The translations under genes and the position numbers were made by a program. A stretch of 64,000 nucleotides of DNA. Source: Bacteroidota bacterium. GTDB taxonomy: Bacteria; Bacteroidota; Bacteroidia; M30B66. Below the pieces are notes generated by a model. That model ran no database searches and was not told where the DNA came from. It saw nothing but the letters and a program-made list of their open reading frames with translations. Positions within the stretch are counted from its first letter, which is position 1. Each line of letters opens with the position of its first letter. The stretch spans positions 62,001 to 126,000 of the forward strand of contig JAIXYK010000035.1 in the NCBI GenBank assembly GCA_027490225.1. Reading direction: 5' to 3'. This document shows, piece by piece, positions 47,215 to 56,034 of this stretch.

Positions 47215-50070
47215 TTATTGTTTGATAATTTTTCCTGTAAATGATTTTCCATTTATTTGAGTCGTGTAAAAATATATACCTGTATTTATTTCACTAGTGT
47301 TCAAAATAAAGGAATTCAAAGGGTCAACATTTAGTGTTGAAACTTTTTTCACAATTCTTCCTGAAATATCTGAGATAACTAATTCAGAATTTTTGTTAGG
47401 TGTTTCTGGGAATCTAAAGAAAATTTCATCTGAAAAAGGATTTGGGAAAACTACCATTTGATTTTCGTTCTCTCCGATTTCATTAACGCCTGTAACTATT
47501 TCGTAATTATTTGCAGGAGGTTTAATTCTCTTATTTGTATACACGTGAAACTCTCCCGCTGCAAGATTTAAAGTAACATCTGTATTGTTAATGTTAAGAC
47601 TATCACCAGTTAAGTAATCGTACCATTTTCCTGATTGTGTAAAATAGGGTTGACAGCCCCAATTCACAACATTGAAGTTTCCAACAACAATTACATCAAG
47701 GTCGTTACTGTCGTATTTTATGAATTTAGTCCAATCGCCCAAACTGTATTGAGGGTAGAGGTCTCTCATAACAGGGAAGTTTGTTTTGAGGTAATTCATT
47801 TTTCTTGTTACTTCAAAGCAAGCTCTTCTACCAGACGCAGAATAATAGTCCCAACGAATTGGTTTAGAGACTGTTCTGCAATCTGTACTTATTGAGCCAT
47901 TTGAACAACGGTTAATTGAATAGTCATAGCCTAATTCGCCAAATTGCCAGATCATTTTAGGACCAGGAGTCGCAATAAGGAAAGTATTTGCTGCAGCCAT
48001 TCTGTTTACAGCTGTTCCTAAGTCTCTTGTGTTGTAACCCCCAGAAGCATTACCAAAGTTCAGGTTTTTATACATTAACCTTTCTTCGTCATGGCTTTCT
48101 GCATAAGTTACCATTCCGTAATTATTCCAGCCTCTTCTCCAATGGGTTGATTCATAAAGATTCATGTTGGTAAGGAAGCCCATAGTTGCCTGGTTATAAG
48201 CTTCGGTACCTTTTGCCCAAACCATCATTCCATTATTAGCATATTGAATTTCTTCATCCCAAACACCAAGATGTTCTAAGATTAAATGAGAGTTTGGGTC
48301 TGTTTGGCGAATGTGAGCAGCATATTCGTTAATGATATTTACTCTACTTTGGTCATAATTACCCCAAGCCCCAACATTTGAGCCTGAATTTGTTTGTGTA
48401 AAACCTTTACTTAAGTCGAAACGGTATCCATCTATTTTGTATTCATCAATCCAATGTTTAGTAACTTTTTTAACGAAGTATTTAGTAGCTTGACTTTCGT
48501 GATTAAAGTCGTATCCAACGTTGAAAGGATGTGTTGCTACTGTATTAAACCAAGGGCTTTGTCCAGTTGGAGCTCCATTATTAAAGTACATTTGAACCAT
48601 TGGATTTTGACCAAACGAATGATTAAAAACAACATCTAAAATAACAGCAATCCCATTTGCGTGGCAAGAGTCTACCAATCTTTTGAATTCATTTCTGGTA
48701 CCGTAGAATTTATCTACTGCCATAAAAAACATTGGATTGTAACCCCAACTTTCGTTTCCTTCATACTCAGCTACTGGCATTAATTCTATAGCGTTAATGC
48801 CTAGTGCTTTTAAATATGGCATTTTTTCTATTAATCCAGTGAAATTTCGCTTTGTTGAGAAATCATGAATCCAGCATTCGTAAATAACTAAATCTGATTT
48901 CGGTGGACGATTGTAAGTATAAGAGTTATCCCAAGTGTAAGCAGGATATTGTGTTTGAAGCACTCCAACTATTCCAGCCCCTTTTCCTGATGGATAATCT
49001 TTATTTTCAGGATAAGCTGTACCTGTGATATATTGATCATTATTAGGGTCTAGAATTTTTTCACAATAAGGGTCAGTAACTCTTTGACCTTCCCAACCAA
49101 TGTGATATTGGAATCTATATTCCTGATTAGGGTCTAAACCTGTAATTTCGATCCAGTAATGTTGACCATCAGCGGTTCTCTTCATGTTGTATTCAGGAAG
49201 GAATTGCCAATTATTAAAATCACCTAAGACGTATACGAATTCCTTAAATGGCGCTCTAAATTGTAAGTAAGCTGTTGTTGCATTTGGATAAATGATTCCT
49301 TCAGAACCGTATGAAGGAACTTCTGCAATTGTAACGCCGTTGTGAACAGTTAGTAACAAGGTGTCACGAATTATTGCGGTATCAATATCTGCAACAAAAA
49401 TTAACTCATGCAGACCTCCTGTAAGTAAAGTTGTATTGCACTGGTAAACCAAAGATGTTGTAGATGCCTGAGTTGCGACGTTAACACCATCTAAGAAAAA
49501 ATCTAACTGACAGTTCGCAGAAGACTGACCTACGAAAGCAACTGTTGCATTATTATCAACTAAAATACTTTGTTGTGGATGAGAAGTTATAGCAGCGGCA
49601 AACTGATTTGTATACAAGTCGATAAAGATATCGCCATTAACTGCAGTTTTACCTTCTTGTGTACCATCTACGTTTCTGAAGACCATAGATAAACCAGTAA
49701 TGTTAGCTGATAATGGAACATTTGCGCCATTACCAACAAACCAATCTCTGATACTTGGAGTAAGCGCAAGTGTATAAAAGTTACTTGAGCCTATTCTTGT
49801 CATTTTAACTCTGGCATCTGCTGTGCCCCAAGTTCCTATAACAAACTGCCAGTTTTGGGTTCCAATTTTTAAGCCGATATGTGCATAAACATCTTCATCA
49901 GCTGGCATATCAATTAATCCTGCATTTCCTTGGCTTGCATCAAAAGTTATAGTTGTAGCATTATCTGCAGTAGGAAAAGGAGGATCTAACGTAACAAGTG
50001 CTTGAGCAGATACAAACCCACAAATAAGCACAAGTGAAAAAACACGAATTAAAGTATTGAGATGGTTCAT
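47215..50070 (-). CDS. GH13 alpha-amylase with CBM48-like module and type IX sorting domain
   Basis: A 951-residue secreted glycoside hydrolase. After the signal peptide (ending SAQA) come two beta domains, then a CBM48-like module (PFKEFVYVLGDFNNWQF, about 270-345). The GH13 barrel has region I DVVFNHSF (about 478), region II GYRFDLSK with the nucleophile Asp (about 549), region III ILEHLG with the acid/base Glu (about 596) and region IV AESHDEER with the stabilising Asp (about 659). A T9SS sorting domain ends it (VVFPNPFSDEIFFRFPE, NTGIYFYTTQING). It is first in the SusCD run and probably hydrolyses starch or glycogen outside the cell. Confidence 0.93.
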   Translation of the reverse strand: MNHLNTLIRVFSLVLICGFVSAQALVTLDPPFPTADNATTITFDASQGNAGLIDMPADEDVYAHIGLKIGTQNWQFVIGTWGTADARVKMTRIGSSNFYTLALTPSIRDWFVGNGANVPLSANITGLSMVFRNVDGTQEGKTAVNGDIFIDLYTNQFAAAITSHPQQSILVDNNATVAFVGQSSANCQLDFFLDGVNVATQASTTSLVYQCNTTLLTGGLHELIFVADIDTAIIRDTLLLTVHNGVTIAEVPSYGSEGIIYPNATTAYLQFRAPFKEFVYVLGDFNNWQFLPEYNMKRTADGQHYWIEITGLDPNQEYRFQYHIGWEGQRVTDPYCEKILDPNNDQYITGTAYPENKDYPSGKGAGIVGVLQTQYPAYTWDNSYTYNRPPKSDLVIYECWIHDFSTKRNFTGLIEKMPYLKALGINAIELMPVAEYEGNESWGYNPMFFMAVDKFYGTRNEFKRLVDSCHANGIAVILDVVFNHSFGQNPMVQMYFNNGAPTGQSPWFNTVATHPFNVGYDFNHESQATKYFVKKVTKHWIDEYKIDGYRFDLSKGFTQTNSGSNVGAWGNYDQSRVNIINEYAAHIRQTDPNSHLILEHLGVWDEEIQYANNGMMVWAKGTEAYNQATMGFLTNMNLYESTHWRRGWNNYGMVTYAESHDEERLMYKNLNFGNASGGYNTRDLGTAVNRMAAANTFLIATPGPKMIWQFGELGYDYSINRCSNGSISTDCRTVSKPIRWDYYSASGRRACFEVTRKMNYLKTNFPVMRDLYPQYSLGDWTKFIKYDSNDLDVIVVGNFNVVNWGCQPYFTQSGKWYDYLTGDSLNINNTDVTLNLAAGEFHVYTNKRIKPPANNYEIVTGVNEIGENENQMVVFPNPFSDEIFFRFPETPNKNSELVISDISGRIVKKVSTLNVDPLNSFILNTSEINTGIYFYTTQINGKSFTGKIIKQ

Positions 50071-50084
50071 AATGTTGGATAAAA

Positions 50085-50134
50085 TCGACGATTCGACGAT
50101 TCGAAGGTAAAAACTAAAAGTGTAACTTTGACAC
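50085..50134. promoter_or_regulatory. Direct and inverted repeats upstream of the amylase gene
   Basis: The 194-bp amylase/NhaD spacer (50071-50264) begins with TCGACGAT twice in tandem (50085-50100). About 20 bp further on is GTGTAACTTTGACAC, a 15-bp imperfect palindrome (50120-50134). These may be operator sites for the glucan locus; no regulator gene is adjacent. The plus-strand reading TAACTTTG in it points away from the gene. Confidence 0.3.
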
Positions 50135-50264
50135 TATACAAATGTTAAAAACAATTAGTTTAAGCCTATTATTTTGATAATCAGACCTATAAAATTAACA
50201 TAATGCTGTAACATTTGTTAAAAAGTAATTATGTTTTGTTAAAAAAACGAGAAAAACACGACTT

Positions 50265-51533
50265 TTATCCTATAATACTAGCCTGTATTATATATACAAT
50301 AGCACCTGCAAAGTACCCTAAAAGCGCAATGAAACTAATTTTTTTAAGGTACCAAACAAAGTCTATTTTCTCTATTCCCATTGCAGCAACACCTGCTGCG
50401 GAACCAATAATAAGTACGCTTCCACCAGTACCCGAGGCATAAGCAATAAATTCCCAAATTCTATGATCCATTGGAAAATTATTTATTTCATACATTCCCA
50501 TAGTAGCAGCTACAAGAGGGACATTGTCGATAACTGCGGATAAAAGTCCAATAGACAAAACAATAACATCTTTATTTCCAATTGCTTTGTCTGTCCATTG
50601 GGCAAGATTACTTAAAATTTGCAAAGATTCTAATCCGCTAACTGCAAGCAGAATTCCTAAGAAGAAAAGTAAACTCGGCATATCAATCCTCATTAATGCA
50701 TGGGAAGCAGAGAGTTTGTTTTTTTCGTCAGCATCTTTTTTTCTGTGAATCAAATCGGCAACAATCCATATAACGGCTAAAACAAGCAGCATTCCGAAAT
50801 AGGGCGGAAGGTGAGTTATTTGTTTAAATGCAGGAACAAAAAGAAGTCCGCCAAGACCGATAAAAAAGATGAGTTTATTTTCTGGTTTTAACTTTCTGTT
50901 TTCTAAAATGGTCAATTGTCCTATAAAGTCCTTTTTGTAAAAGAAGGTAACAGTTAAAAGAGGAACTAATAAACAAACCAGCGAAGGAATGAAAAGCGTT
51001 TTAATGATATTTAAGGCAGATATTTGTCCTCCAATCCATAGCATTGTTGTGGTAACGTCGCCAATTGGTGACCAGGCTCCTCCAGCATTTGCTGCGATAA
51101 CTATCATACCAGCAAAAAACAATCTTTGTTTTTGTTCTGTTACCAATTTTCTTGTTAAGGAAATCATAACAATGGTTGTGGTAAGATTATCTAAGATTGC
51201 AGAAAGGAAAAAAGCAATAATTGCTATGGTCCATAACAAGGTTAATTTGTTGCGGGTGTTAATCCTGTTAGTAATGAGATTGAAACCATCATGAGCGTCA
51301 ACAACTTCGACAATGGTCATTGCGGCCATTAAGAAAAACAGAATTTCAGTAATTCCAATAAGGTGATGACCAAGTTCTCCAAGAACATCTGCTTGTGGAA
51401 AAGCGATTTTATAAATAGTCCATATGGAAATACCCATTAACAGGGCAGAGCCAGACTTATTGATTTTTAAAGGGTGTTCTAAAGCAATTGCTAAATAACC
51501 TACAATAAAAACAGCAATGATTAAAAAAATCAT
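50265..51533 (-). CDS. nhaD: NhaD-type sodium/proton antiporter
   Basis: A 422-residue inner membrane transporter of the NhaD/ArsB ion-transporter superfamily. It has about eleven to twelve hydrophobic helices. Typical NhaD stretches are LGELGHHLIGITEILFFLMA, DNLTTTIVMISLTRKLV, NAGGAWSPIGDVTTTMLWIG and IDNVPLVAATMGMY near the end. It probably expels Na+ in exchange for protons, consistent with a marine or saline setting, although that is inference. It begins 2 bp after the aldehyde dehydrogenase gene ends, which suggests a shared transcript. Confidence 0.9.
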   Translation of the reverse strand: MIFLIIAVFIVGYLAIALEHPLKINKSGSALLMGISIWTIYKIAFPQADVLGELGHHLIGITEILFFLMAAMTIVEVVDAHDGFNLITNRINTRNKLTLLWTIAIIAFFLSAILDNLTTTIVMISLTRKLVTEQKQRLFFAGMIVIAANAGGAWSPIGDVTTTMLWIGGQISALNIIKTLFIPSLVCLLVPLLTVTFFYKKDFIGQLTILENRKLKPENKLIFFIGLGGLLFVPAFKQITHLPPYFGMLLVLAVIWIVADLIHRKKDADEKNKLSASHALMRIDMPSLLFFLGILLAVSGLESLQILSNLAQWTDKAIGNKDVIVLSIGLLSAVIDNVPLVAATMGMYEINNFPMDHRIWEFIAYASGTGGSVLIIGSAAGVAAMGIEKIDFVWYLKKISFIALLGYFAGAIVYIIQASIIG

Positions 51534-51535
51534 TC

Positions 51536-53089
51536 TCAGAAATTAAACTGAATTCCTTGCGCTAAAGGCAATTGAGAGCCGTAATTGATAGTATTTGTTT
51601 GTCTTCTCATGTATGCTTTCCAAGCGTCTGAACCAGATTCGCGACCGCCACCTGTTTCTTTTTCACCACCAAAAGCTCCGCCGATTTCGGCACCTGAGGT
51701 TCCGATATTTACATTGGCAATACCACAGTCGGAGCCTGCAGGAGAAAGGAAAGCTTCCATTTCGCGCATGTTGTTGGTGAAAATTGACGATGAAAGTCCT
51801 TGCGGAACGCCATTTTGGTAAGCAATTGCTTCTTCAATGGTTTTATATTTAATTAGATATAAAATAGGCGCAAATGTTTCTTCTTGTACAATGTGAAAAT
51901 GGTTTTGAGCTTCGATAATGCAAGGCTTTACGTAACAACCACTTTCATAACCTTCTCCTTCTAAAACACCACCTTCAACCAATACTTTTCCACCTTCTTC
52001 TTTGGCTTTGTTGATAGCGTTTGTGTAATCTTGAACAGCTTTTGTATCTATTAACGGGCCCACATGATTTTTTTGGTCAAGTGGATTTCCGATGCTCAAT
52101 TGATGATATGCTCCAATAAGATTTTCTTTAACTTTCTCGTAAACATTTTCGTGAACGATAAGTCTTCTGGTAGAAGTACAACGTTGACCAGCTGTTCCAA
52201 CTGCGCCGAAAACAGTACCTACAAGCATCATTTTTAAATCAGCGTTTTCTGTAACTATAATGGCATTGTTTCCACCTAATTCTAATATTGTTTTACCAAA
52301 ACGACCAGCAACAGTTTGAGAAACGTGGCGGCCGATGCGAGTAGAACCGGTGAAAGATACAAGCGGAATTCGCTTGTCGTTATTCATAAGGTCACCAGAA
52401 GCATTGCCAATTACTAAACCTGAAACACCTTCGGGCACGTTGTTAGATTTTAAGACATCGCGAATGATATTTTGACAAGCAATGGCGCATAATGGTGTTT
52501 TAGAAGAAGGCTTCCAAATACAAACATCACCACAAACCCAAGCTAGCATTGTATTCCATGACCATACTGCAACAGGAAAGTTAAACGCAGAAATTACTCC
52601 AACAATTCCTAATGGGTGCCACTGTTCGTACATGCGGTGAGATGGTCTTTCACTAGGCATTGTTAAGCCATAAAGCTGGCGCGATAAACCAACAGCAAAG
52701 TCGCATATATCAATAATTTCTTGCACTTCTCCTAAACCTTCCTGAAGGCTTTTACCCATTTCGTAAGAAACTAATTGGCCTAAGGCACTTTTATGCTTTC
52801 TGAAAGCATCACCCATTTGACGAACAATTTCACCTCTTTTGGGAGCTGGCACAGTTCTCCAAGATTGAAAAGCAATTGCGGCTTGTTTTACTACCATTTC
52901 GTAGTCGAATTCGCCGGCACATTTTACTTCAGCAATTAGTTTTCCATCAACTGGTGAATAAGATTGTATCCAGTTGCCAGAACCTTCAAACCATTGTGTT
53001 CCTGTTGAAACTCCTGTGTTTTTTGGTTGTATACCAAGTTCATTTAATGCTTCTGAAATGCCAAATTGGGAAAGTGTAGCTGTGCTCAT
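51536..53089 (-). CDS. Aldehyde dehydrogenase, ALDH7/aminoadipate-semialdehyde type
   Basis: A 517-residue NAD-dependent aldehyde dehydrogenase most like the ALDH7A1/AmaB group that oxidises L-aminoadipate semialdehyde (piperideine-6-carboxylate) in lysine breakdown. The oxyanion Asn is in ISAFNFPVAVWSWN, the general base Glu in LELGGNNAII, and the catalytic Cys in GTAGQRCTSTRRL. IGGAFGGEKETGGGRESGSD near the end is typical of this subgroup. I chose the ATG at 53089 (MSTATLSQFG). A -7 element at 53110-53117 lies just upstream, which argues against the longer frame starting at 53122. With glutaryl-CoA dehydrogenase nearby, a lysine catabolic role is plausible. Confidence 0.9.
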   Translation of the reverse strand: MSTATLSQFGISEALNELGIQPKNTGVSTGTQWFEGSGNWIQSYSPVDGKLIAEVKCAGEFDYEMVVKQAAIAFQSWRTVPAPKRGEIVRQMGDAFRKHKSALGQLVSYEMGKSLQEGLGEVQEIIDICDFAVGLSRQLYGLTMPSERPSHRMYEQWHPLGIVGVISAFNFPVAVWSWNTMLAWVCGDVCIWKPSSKTPLCAIACQNIIRDVLKSNNVPEGVSGLVIGNASGDLMNNDKRIPLVSFTGSTRIGRHVSQTVAGRFGKTILELGGNNAIIVTENADLKMMLVGTVFGAVGTAGQRCTSTRRLIVHENVYEKVKENLIGAYHQLSIGNPLDQKNHVGPLIDTKAVQDYTNAINKAKEEGGKVLVEGGVLEGEGYESGCYVKPCIIEAQNHFHIVQEETFAPILYLIKYKTIEEAIAYQNGVPQGLSSSIFTNNMREMEAFLSPAGSDCGIANVNIGTSGAEIGGAFGGEKETGGGRESGSDAWKAYMRRQTNTINYGSQLPLAQGIQFNF

Positions 53090-53109
53090 TTGATTTTTGT
53101 TTTGAGGCA

Positions 53110-53117
53110 CAAAAGTA
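53110..53117 (-). promoter_or_regulatory. Predicted -7 element for the aldehyde dehydrogenase gene
   Basis: The minus strand reads TACTTTTG, matching TAnnTTTG, 20 bp before the ATG at 53089. It would drive the dehydrogenase and NhaD genes as one transcript. Confidence 0.45.
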
Positions 53118-53148
53118 ATCAAACTAACAGAATGAAAGGATAATCCGA

Positions 53149-54288
53149 TTAAGGTAACTGTATAATTTTTTGAGCGCCAGTTTTATCTCCGTTCAAAACA
53201 AGGTAATACATACCGTTGCTTGGTAATTTAAAATAAAAAAGTCCAGTTTGGTTTTTAAATTCATTTACAATCTGGCCAATTTGATTGTAAATCTGAACAT
53301 TTGTATTGCCTAATTCAGTTAGGTTAATATTGAAGTTATTACTACTAGGGTTTGGAAATACATGAGGATAAATTTTATTTGTTTCAGCAATTGATGCGGT
53401 GCCGTTCAGTGAATATTGACTAAAAAATCGCCAAATTTCGCGGCATGCGCTGAAATCCATATTGGTAATATTTACATTTATAGGCGCTCCTGGCCAAGAG
53501 TGTCCACCCCCATTAATTTTATAGAATTCTACAGTGTTTCCATTTGTTCCGCCGGTATATAAAAAACGGGTAGCTGTTGTTAAATCAGAGGTGTTAATAT
53601 TCGGAATTTCAATTTCAATAGGCGTTGTGTTGCAGTTATTTTTTTCAACCCACGCCTCCACTAAAGTTTCAACAGGGGCAAAAGCAAAATTTCCCAGGTA
53701 TGGAACAGTTCCATCTGCGGTACCATGTATTTGCATAACAGGAACTACCCGCGAAGGGTTGCAAGCATTTAGTTTGGCAGTTAACATGGTTCCTGTAACA
53801 GACGCGATGGCTGCGATTCTGTTACTCAATTGACAAGCAAGGTCGTAACTCATAAAACCGCCTTTGCTCATTCCTGTAGAATAGACACGGTTTAGGTTGA
53901 TGCTGTAATTATTTGCAATTGTATCAATGAGTGCGTTTAAAAAGCCTAAGTCATTAATTTGTGAAAGGCCGAAATTATTCCAATTCAGACTTCCGCCTGC
54001 ATCTGGTGTTCCATTTGGATGAACAATGATGAAGTTTGCAGTATCTGCAATTGGTCTGAAGTCGGCATATAATTCTTGTTCTATATTGTTACTTGTATAT
54101 CCATGTAAATTAAACAACAAAGGAACTGGCGTATTTGAATTATAAATTGCTGGAATATAGATTCTGTAATCTCTGGTTAAACCTTCAAAAACGAAGGATT
54201 TGCTAATAGTTGATTGAGCAAAAAGTTCACTGTTTTGTGATATGCAAGACAATAAAAAGAAGGTGTACAGGATTTTTTTCAATTTCAT
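53149..54288 (-). CDS. Secreted alpha/beta-hydrolase esterase (PHB depolymerase/CE1-like) with type IX sorting domain
   Basis: A 379-residue exported esterase. A signal peptide ending ELFAQ precedes the hydrolase domain. The nucleophile serine is in STGMSKGGFMSYDLACQL (about residue 140), the aspartate is in IHGTADGTVPYLG, and the histidine is in GGGHSWPGAP. LNWNNFGLSQINDLGFL is typical of polyhydroxybutyrate-depolymerase and feruloyl-esterase relatives. A T9SS sorting domain ends it (IYPHVFPNPSSNNFNINL, VQIYNQIGQIV, NGMYYLVLNGD). The ATG at 54288 overlaps the stop of the preceding lipoprotein gene (ATGA), so translation is coupled. The natural ester substrate is unknown. Confidence 0.88.
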   Translation of the reverse strand: MKLKKILYTFFLLSCISQNSELFAQSTISKSFVFEGLTRDYRIYIPAIYNSNTPVPLLFNLHGYTSNNIEQELYADFRPIADTANFIIVHPNGTPDAGGSLNWNNFGLSQINDLGFLNALIDTIANNYSINLNRVYSTGMSKGGFMSYDLACQLSNRIAAIASVTGTMLTAKLNACNPSRVVPVMQIHGTADGTVPYLGNFAFAPVETLVEAWVEKNNCNTTPIEIEIPNINTSDLTTATRFLYTGGTNGNTVEFYKINGGGHSWPGAPINVNITNMDFSACREIWRFFSQYSLNGTASIAETNKIYPHVFPNPSSNNFNINLTELGNTNVQIYNQIGQIVNEFKNQTGLFYFKLPSNGMYYLVLNGDKTGAQKIIQLP

Positions 54289-55451
54289 TTTTTTTCTAAT
54301 TTTTTCCAATCTTCTTGTAACACGACATTCGGGTCGAAGTTTACATTGTTACTTAAAATGTACGAACCGTCGGCTTTTGTCCAAGCTTGATTATAGCCCA
54401 AAGATAAGTCAACTTTTTCACCTGAGGTTGGGTCTGACCATTGTTCTACACCACGGAGTAAACGGCCTGTTTCTTGGGCAATTCGGTCGTTGCTTTGTTG
54501 GCTACTTTCCCAAGTTTGTTGTTGAATGGCGCTAATTTCTTCGCGGCTTTTGCGCATTATTTCAGCTTGTTTTGCGTTTTCAACTTGTTGACCACGCCCA
54601 ATATTTTGCATAATTTGAGCAGTAGCATTTAACCATACAGGATTAAAACGAATACTGCTAATGGCAACAGAAATTAATTTGGCGGCTTGCTCATATTGAC
54701 CTTTTGGAAATCTCATAACAATTTTTTGGTCAGCTTGGCAAACATAAGAATTTGTATTTCCGCCATTAATAAAATCGGGCATTTGATTTACAGTTTGACT
54801 TACAGCTACTATTGCTATTCCTTCTGAACCGTCGGGGTAGTTTAATTTTGCTTTGATTGCTGAAGGACGGAAACTAACGTTGTTTACGCCAGCAGCTTGA
54901 ATTAACGAGGCCGTTTCGCGTGCTTTTTTCTCCATTTCATTGGCAATTTCAGTATTGTTTTCGATACTTACAATGGTTGGATTTCCTATTTCTTGCACAA
55001 AAATATTCTGAAGGTATTCTCCTGCATTGTAAGCAGGCATGATGTCGCAATATTTAATTGGATTACCAGGATATGCTTGTCCTTGGTAATACTGTTTTAG
55101 GTTCTGGTCTTCGTACCAATTCCAGCTACGTACTGGAAAAAAATCAATTTTGAAACTTCCGTCTGGAGATTGCGCGCTAGATCTGTTGGAAACCATCTCA
55201 TTTACACAAGGGCCTTTTGCTAGCCAGGAAATTCCGCCTTCTGCTTTCCAGTCGTCGGGCAGTAAAATACTGTAAGCCACGATTGGTTCTCCGAAACCAT
55301 TTTGATCGTTAAATCTGAAACGTTTGAGAATTGAATAGTCTTTGCCTTTTTCGAAATTACCGATGGTTTGGTTGTTTTCTGAATTAATACCGGGAATGCT
55401 GTTACAAGCGATGCAGCTTAAAACTACGAAAAAAGCAAAAATGTATTTCAT
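54285..55451 (-). CDS. Hypothetical lipoprotein
   Basis: A 388-residue lipoprotein with signal peptide and lipobox LSCIAC (FAFFVVLSCIAC). I recognise no family. The body is mixed: an N-terminal part with WLAKGPCVNEMVSNRSS and FKIDFFPVRSWNWYED, then helices rich in Glu/Gln (AKQAEIMRKSREEISAIQQ), and an end with DPTSGEKVDLSLGYNQAWT and SYILSNNVNFDPNVVLQED. It is coupled by the ATGA overlap to the secreted esterase, so the two probably act together at the cell surface. No function is claimed. Confidence 0.75.
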   Translation of the reverse strand: MKYIFAFFVVLSCIACNSIPGINSENNQTIGNFEKGKDYSILKRFRFNDQNGFGEPIVAYSILLPDDWKAEGGISWLAKGPCVNEMVSNRSSAQSPDGSFKIDFFPVRSWNWYEDQNLKQYYQGQAYPGNPIKYCDIMPAYNAGEYLQNIFVQEIGNPTIVSIENNTEIANEMEKKARETASLIQAAGVNNVSFRPSAIKAKLNYPDGSEGIAIVAVSQTVNQMPDFINGGNTNSYVCQADQKIVMRFPKGQYEQAAKLISVAISSIRFNPVWLNATAQIMQNIGRGQQVENAKQAEIMRKSREEISAIQQQTWESSQQSNDRIAQETGRLLRGVEQWSDPTSGEKVDLSLGYNQAWTKADGSYILSNNVNFDPNVVLQEDWKKLEKK

Positions 55452-55457
55452 GAATTT

Positions 55458-55811
55458 CTATTTAAGAGTTATGTACACAGTATCATCTAAACCAATTATT
55501 AAACGGTTATTGTATTCTAGAATTGGTCTTTTGATGAGAGAATTATATTTTAGCATCAGTGCTTTTGCAGATGCTGCATTTGTTACTGCTGCTTTTTCTT
55601 CGTCGCTTAGTTTTTTATAAGTGGTGCCATTTTTATTGATAAACTTTTCCCAATTTTCTTGTGAAAACCATTGGTTTATTTTTTCTGGAGAGATTCCAGA
55701 TTTTTTGTAATCATTAAAATCAAAAGATACATTTTGATTTTTTAGCATTTCCATTGCTTTTTGCATGGTGTTGCAATTTTTGATGCCGTAAATGGTGGTG
55801 TTAGTTTTCAT
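55458..55811 (-). CDS. ArsC/Spx-family (YffB-like) protein
   Basis: A 117-residue thioredoxin-fold protein of the ArsC/YffB group. The N-terminal IYGIKNCNTMQKAMEML carries one conserved Cys, and FDFNDYKKSGISPEKINQWF, KNGTTYKKL and SLIKRPILEYNN complete the family pattern. The sequence lacks a CxxC pair, so it is closer to YffB than to Spx. Some relatives are arsenate reductases, but no other ars genes are near. It ends 7 bp before the lipoprotein gene start. Confidence 0.85.
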   Translation of the reverse strand: MKTNTTIYGIKNCNTMQKAMEMLKNQNVSFDFNDYKKSGISPEKINQWFSQENWEKFINKNGTTYKKLSDEEKAAVTNAASAKALMLKYNSLIKRPILEYNNRLIIGLDDTVYITLK

Positions 55812-55911
55812 AATAAATGATTGTCAAATGTATATGCTGTTTTGTTTTTAAGTGCTACTCTAAAGGGTGGAAAAAAAGTCCACTTTTATTATCAGTTAAA
55901 TGAATGCTATG

Positions 55912-56008
55912 CAGTCCGGGCTAGGGATTGAGCTGAGCTCCTGCGAGGCGAAAGCCAGGTTGCACAAAACGGACGAAGGGAGCTTTTGTGCAAAGCCCCC
56001 TTCGTTTT
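55912..56008. ncRNA. GC-rich structured element with mutually exclusive hairpins (unknown class)
   Basis: This stretch of the 223-bp ArsC/gcdH spacer is clearly more GC-rich than its surroundings. On the plus strand, TTGCACAAAA (55960-55969) can pair with TTTTGTGCAA (55984-55993). Alternatively ACGAAGGGAGCTT (55973-55985) can pair with the stretch at 55993-56005 as a 13-bp stem with one mismatch, followed by TTTT. The arms overlap, so only one hairpin can form. A plus-strand small RNA ending at the terminator hairpin, or a minus-strand switch, is possible. There is no plus-strand gene to terminate. Confidence 0.35.
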
Positions 56009-56034
56009 AATGTGATAAAAAAGTGAATGATTTT

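Noticed and set aside
47538-47551. CACGTGAAAC in the amylase gene as a parS site
   Set aside because: Only the right half matches; the left half is TATA rather than GTTT.
50123-50130. TAACTTTG as a plus-strand promoter
   Set aside because: An exact -7 match but no plus-strand gene follows; better explained as part of the imperfect palindrome upstream of the amylase gene.
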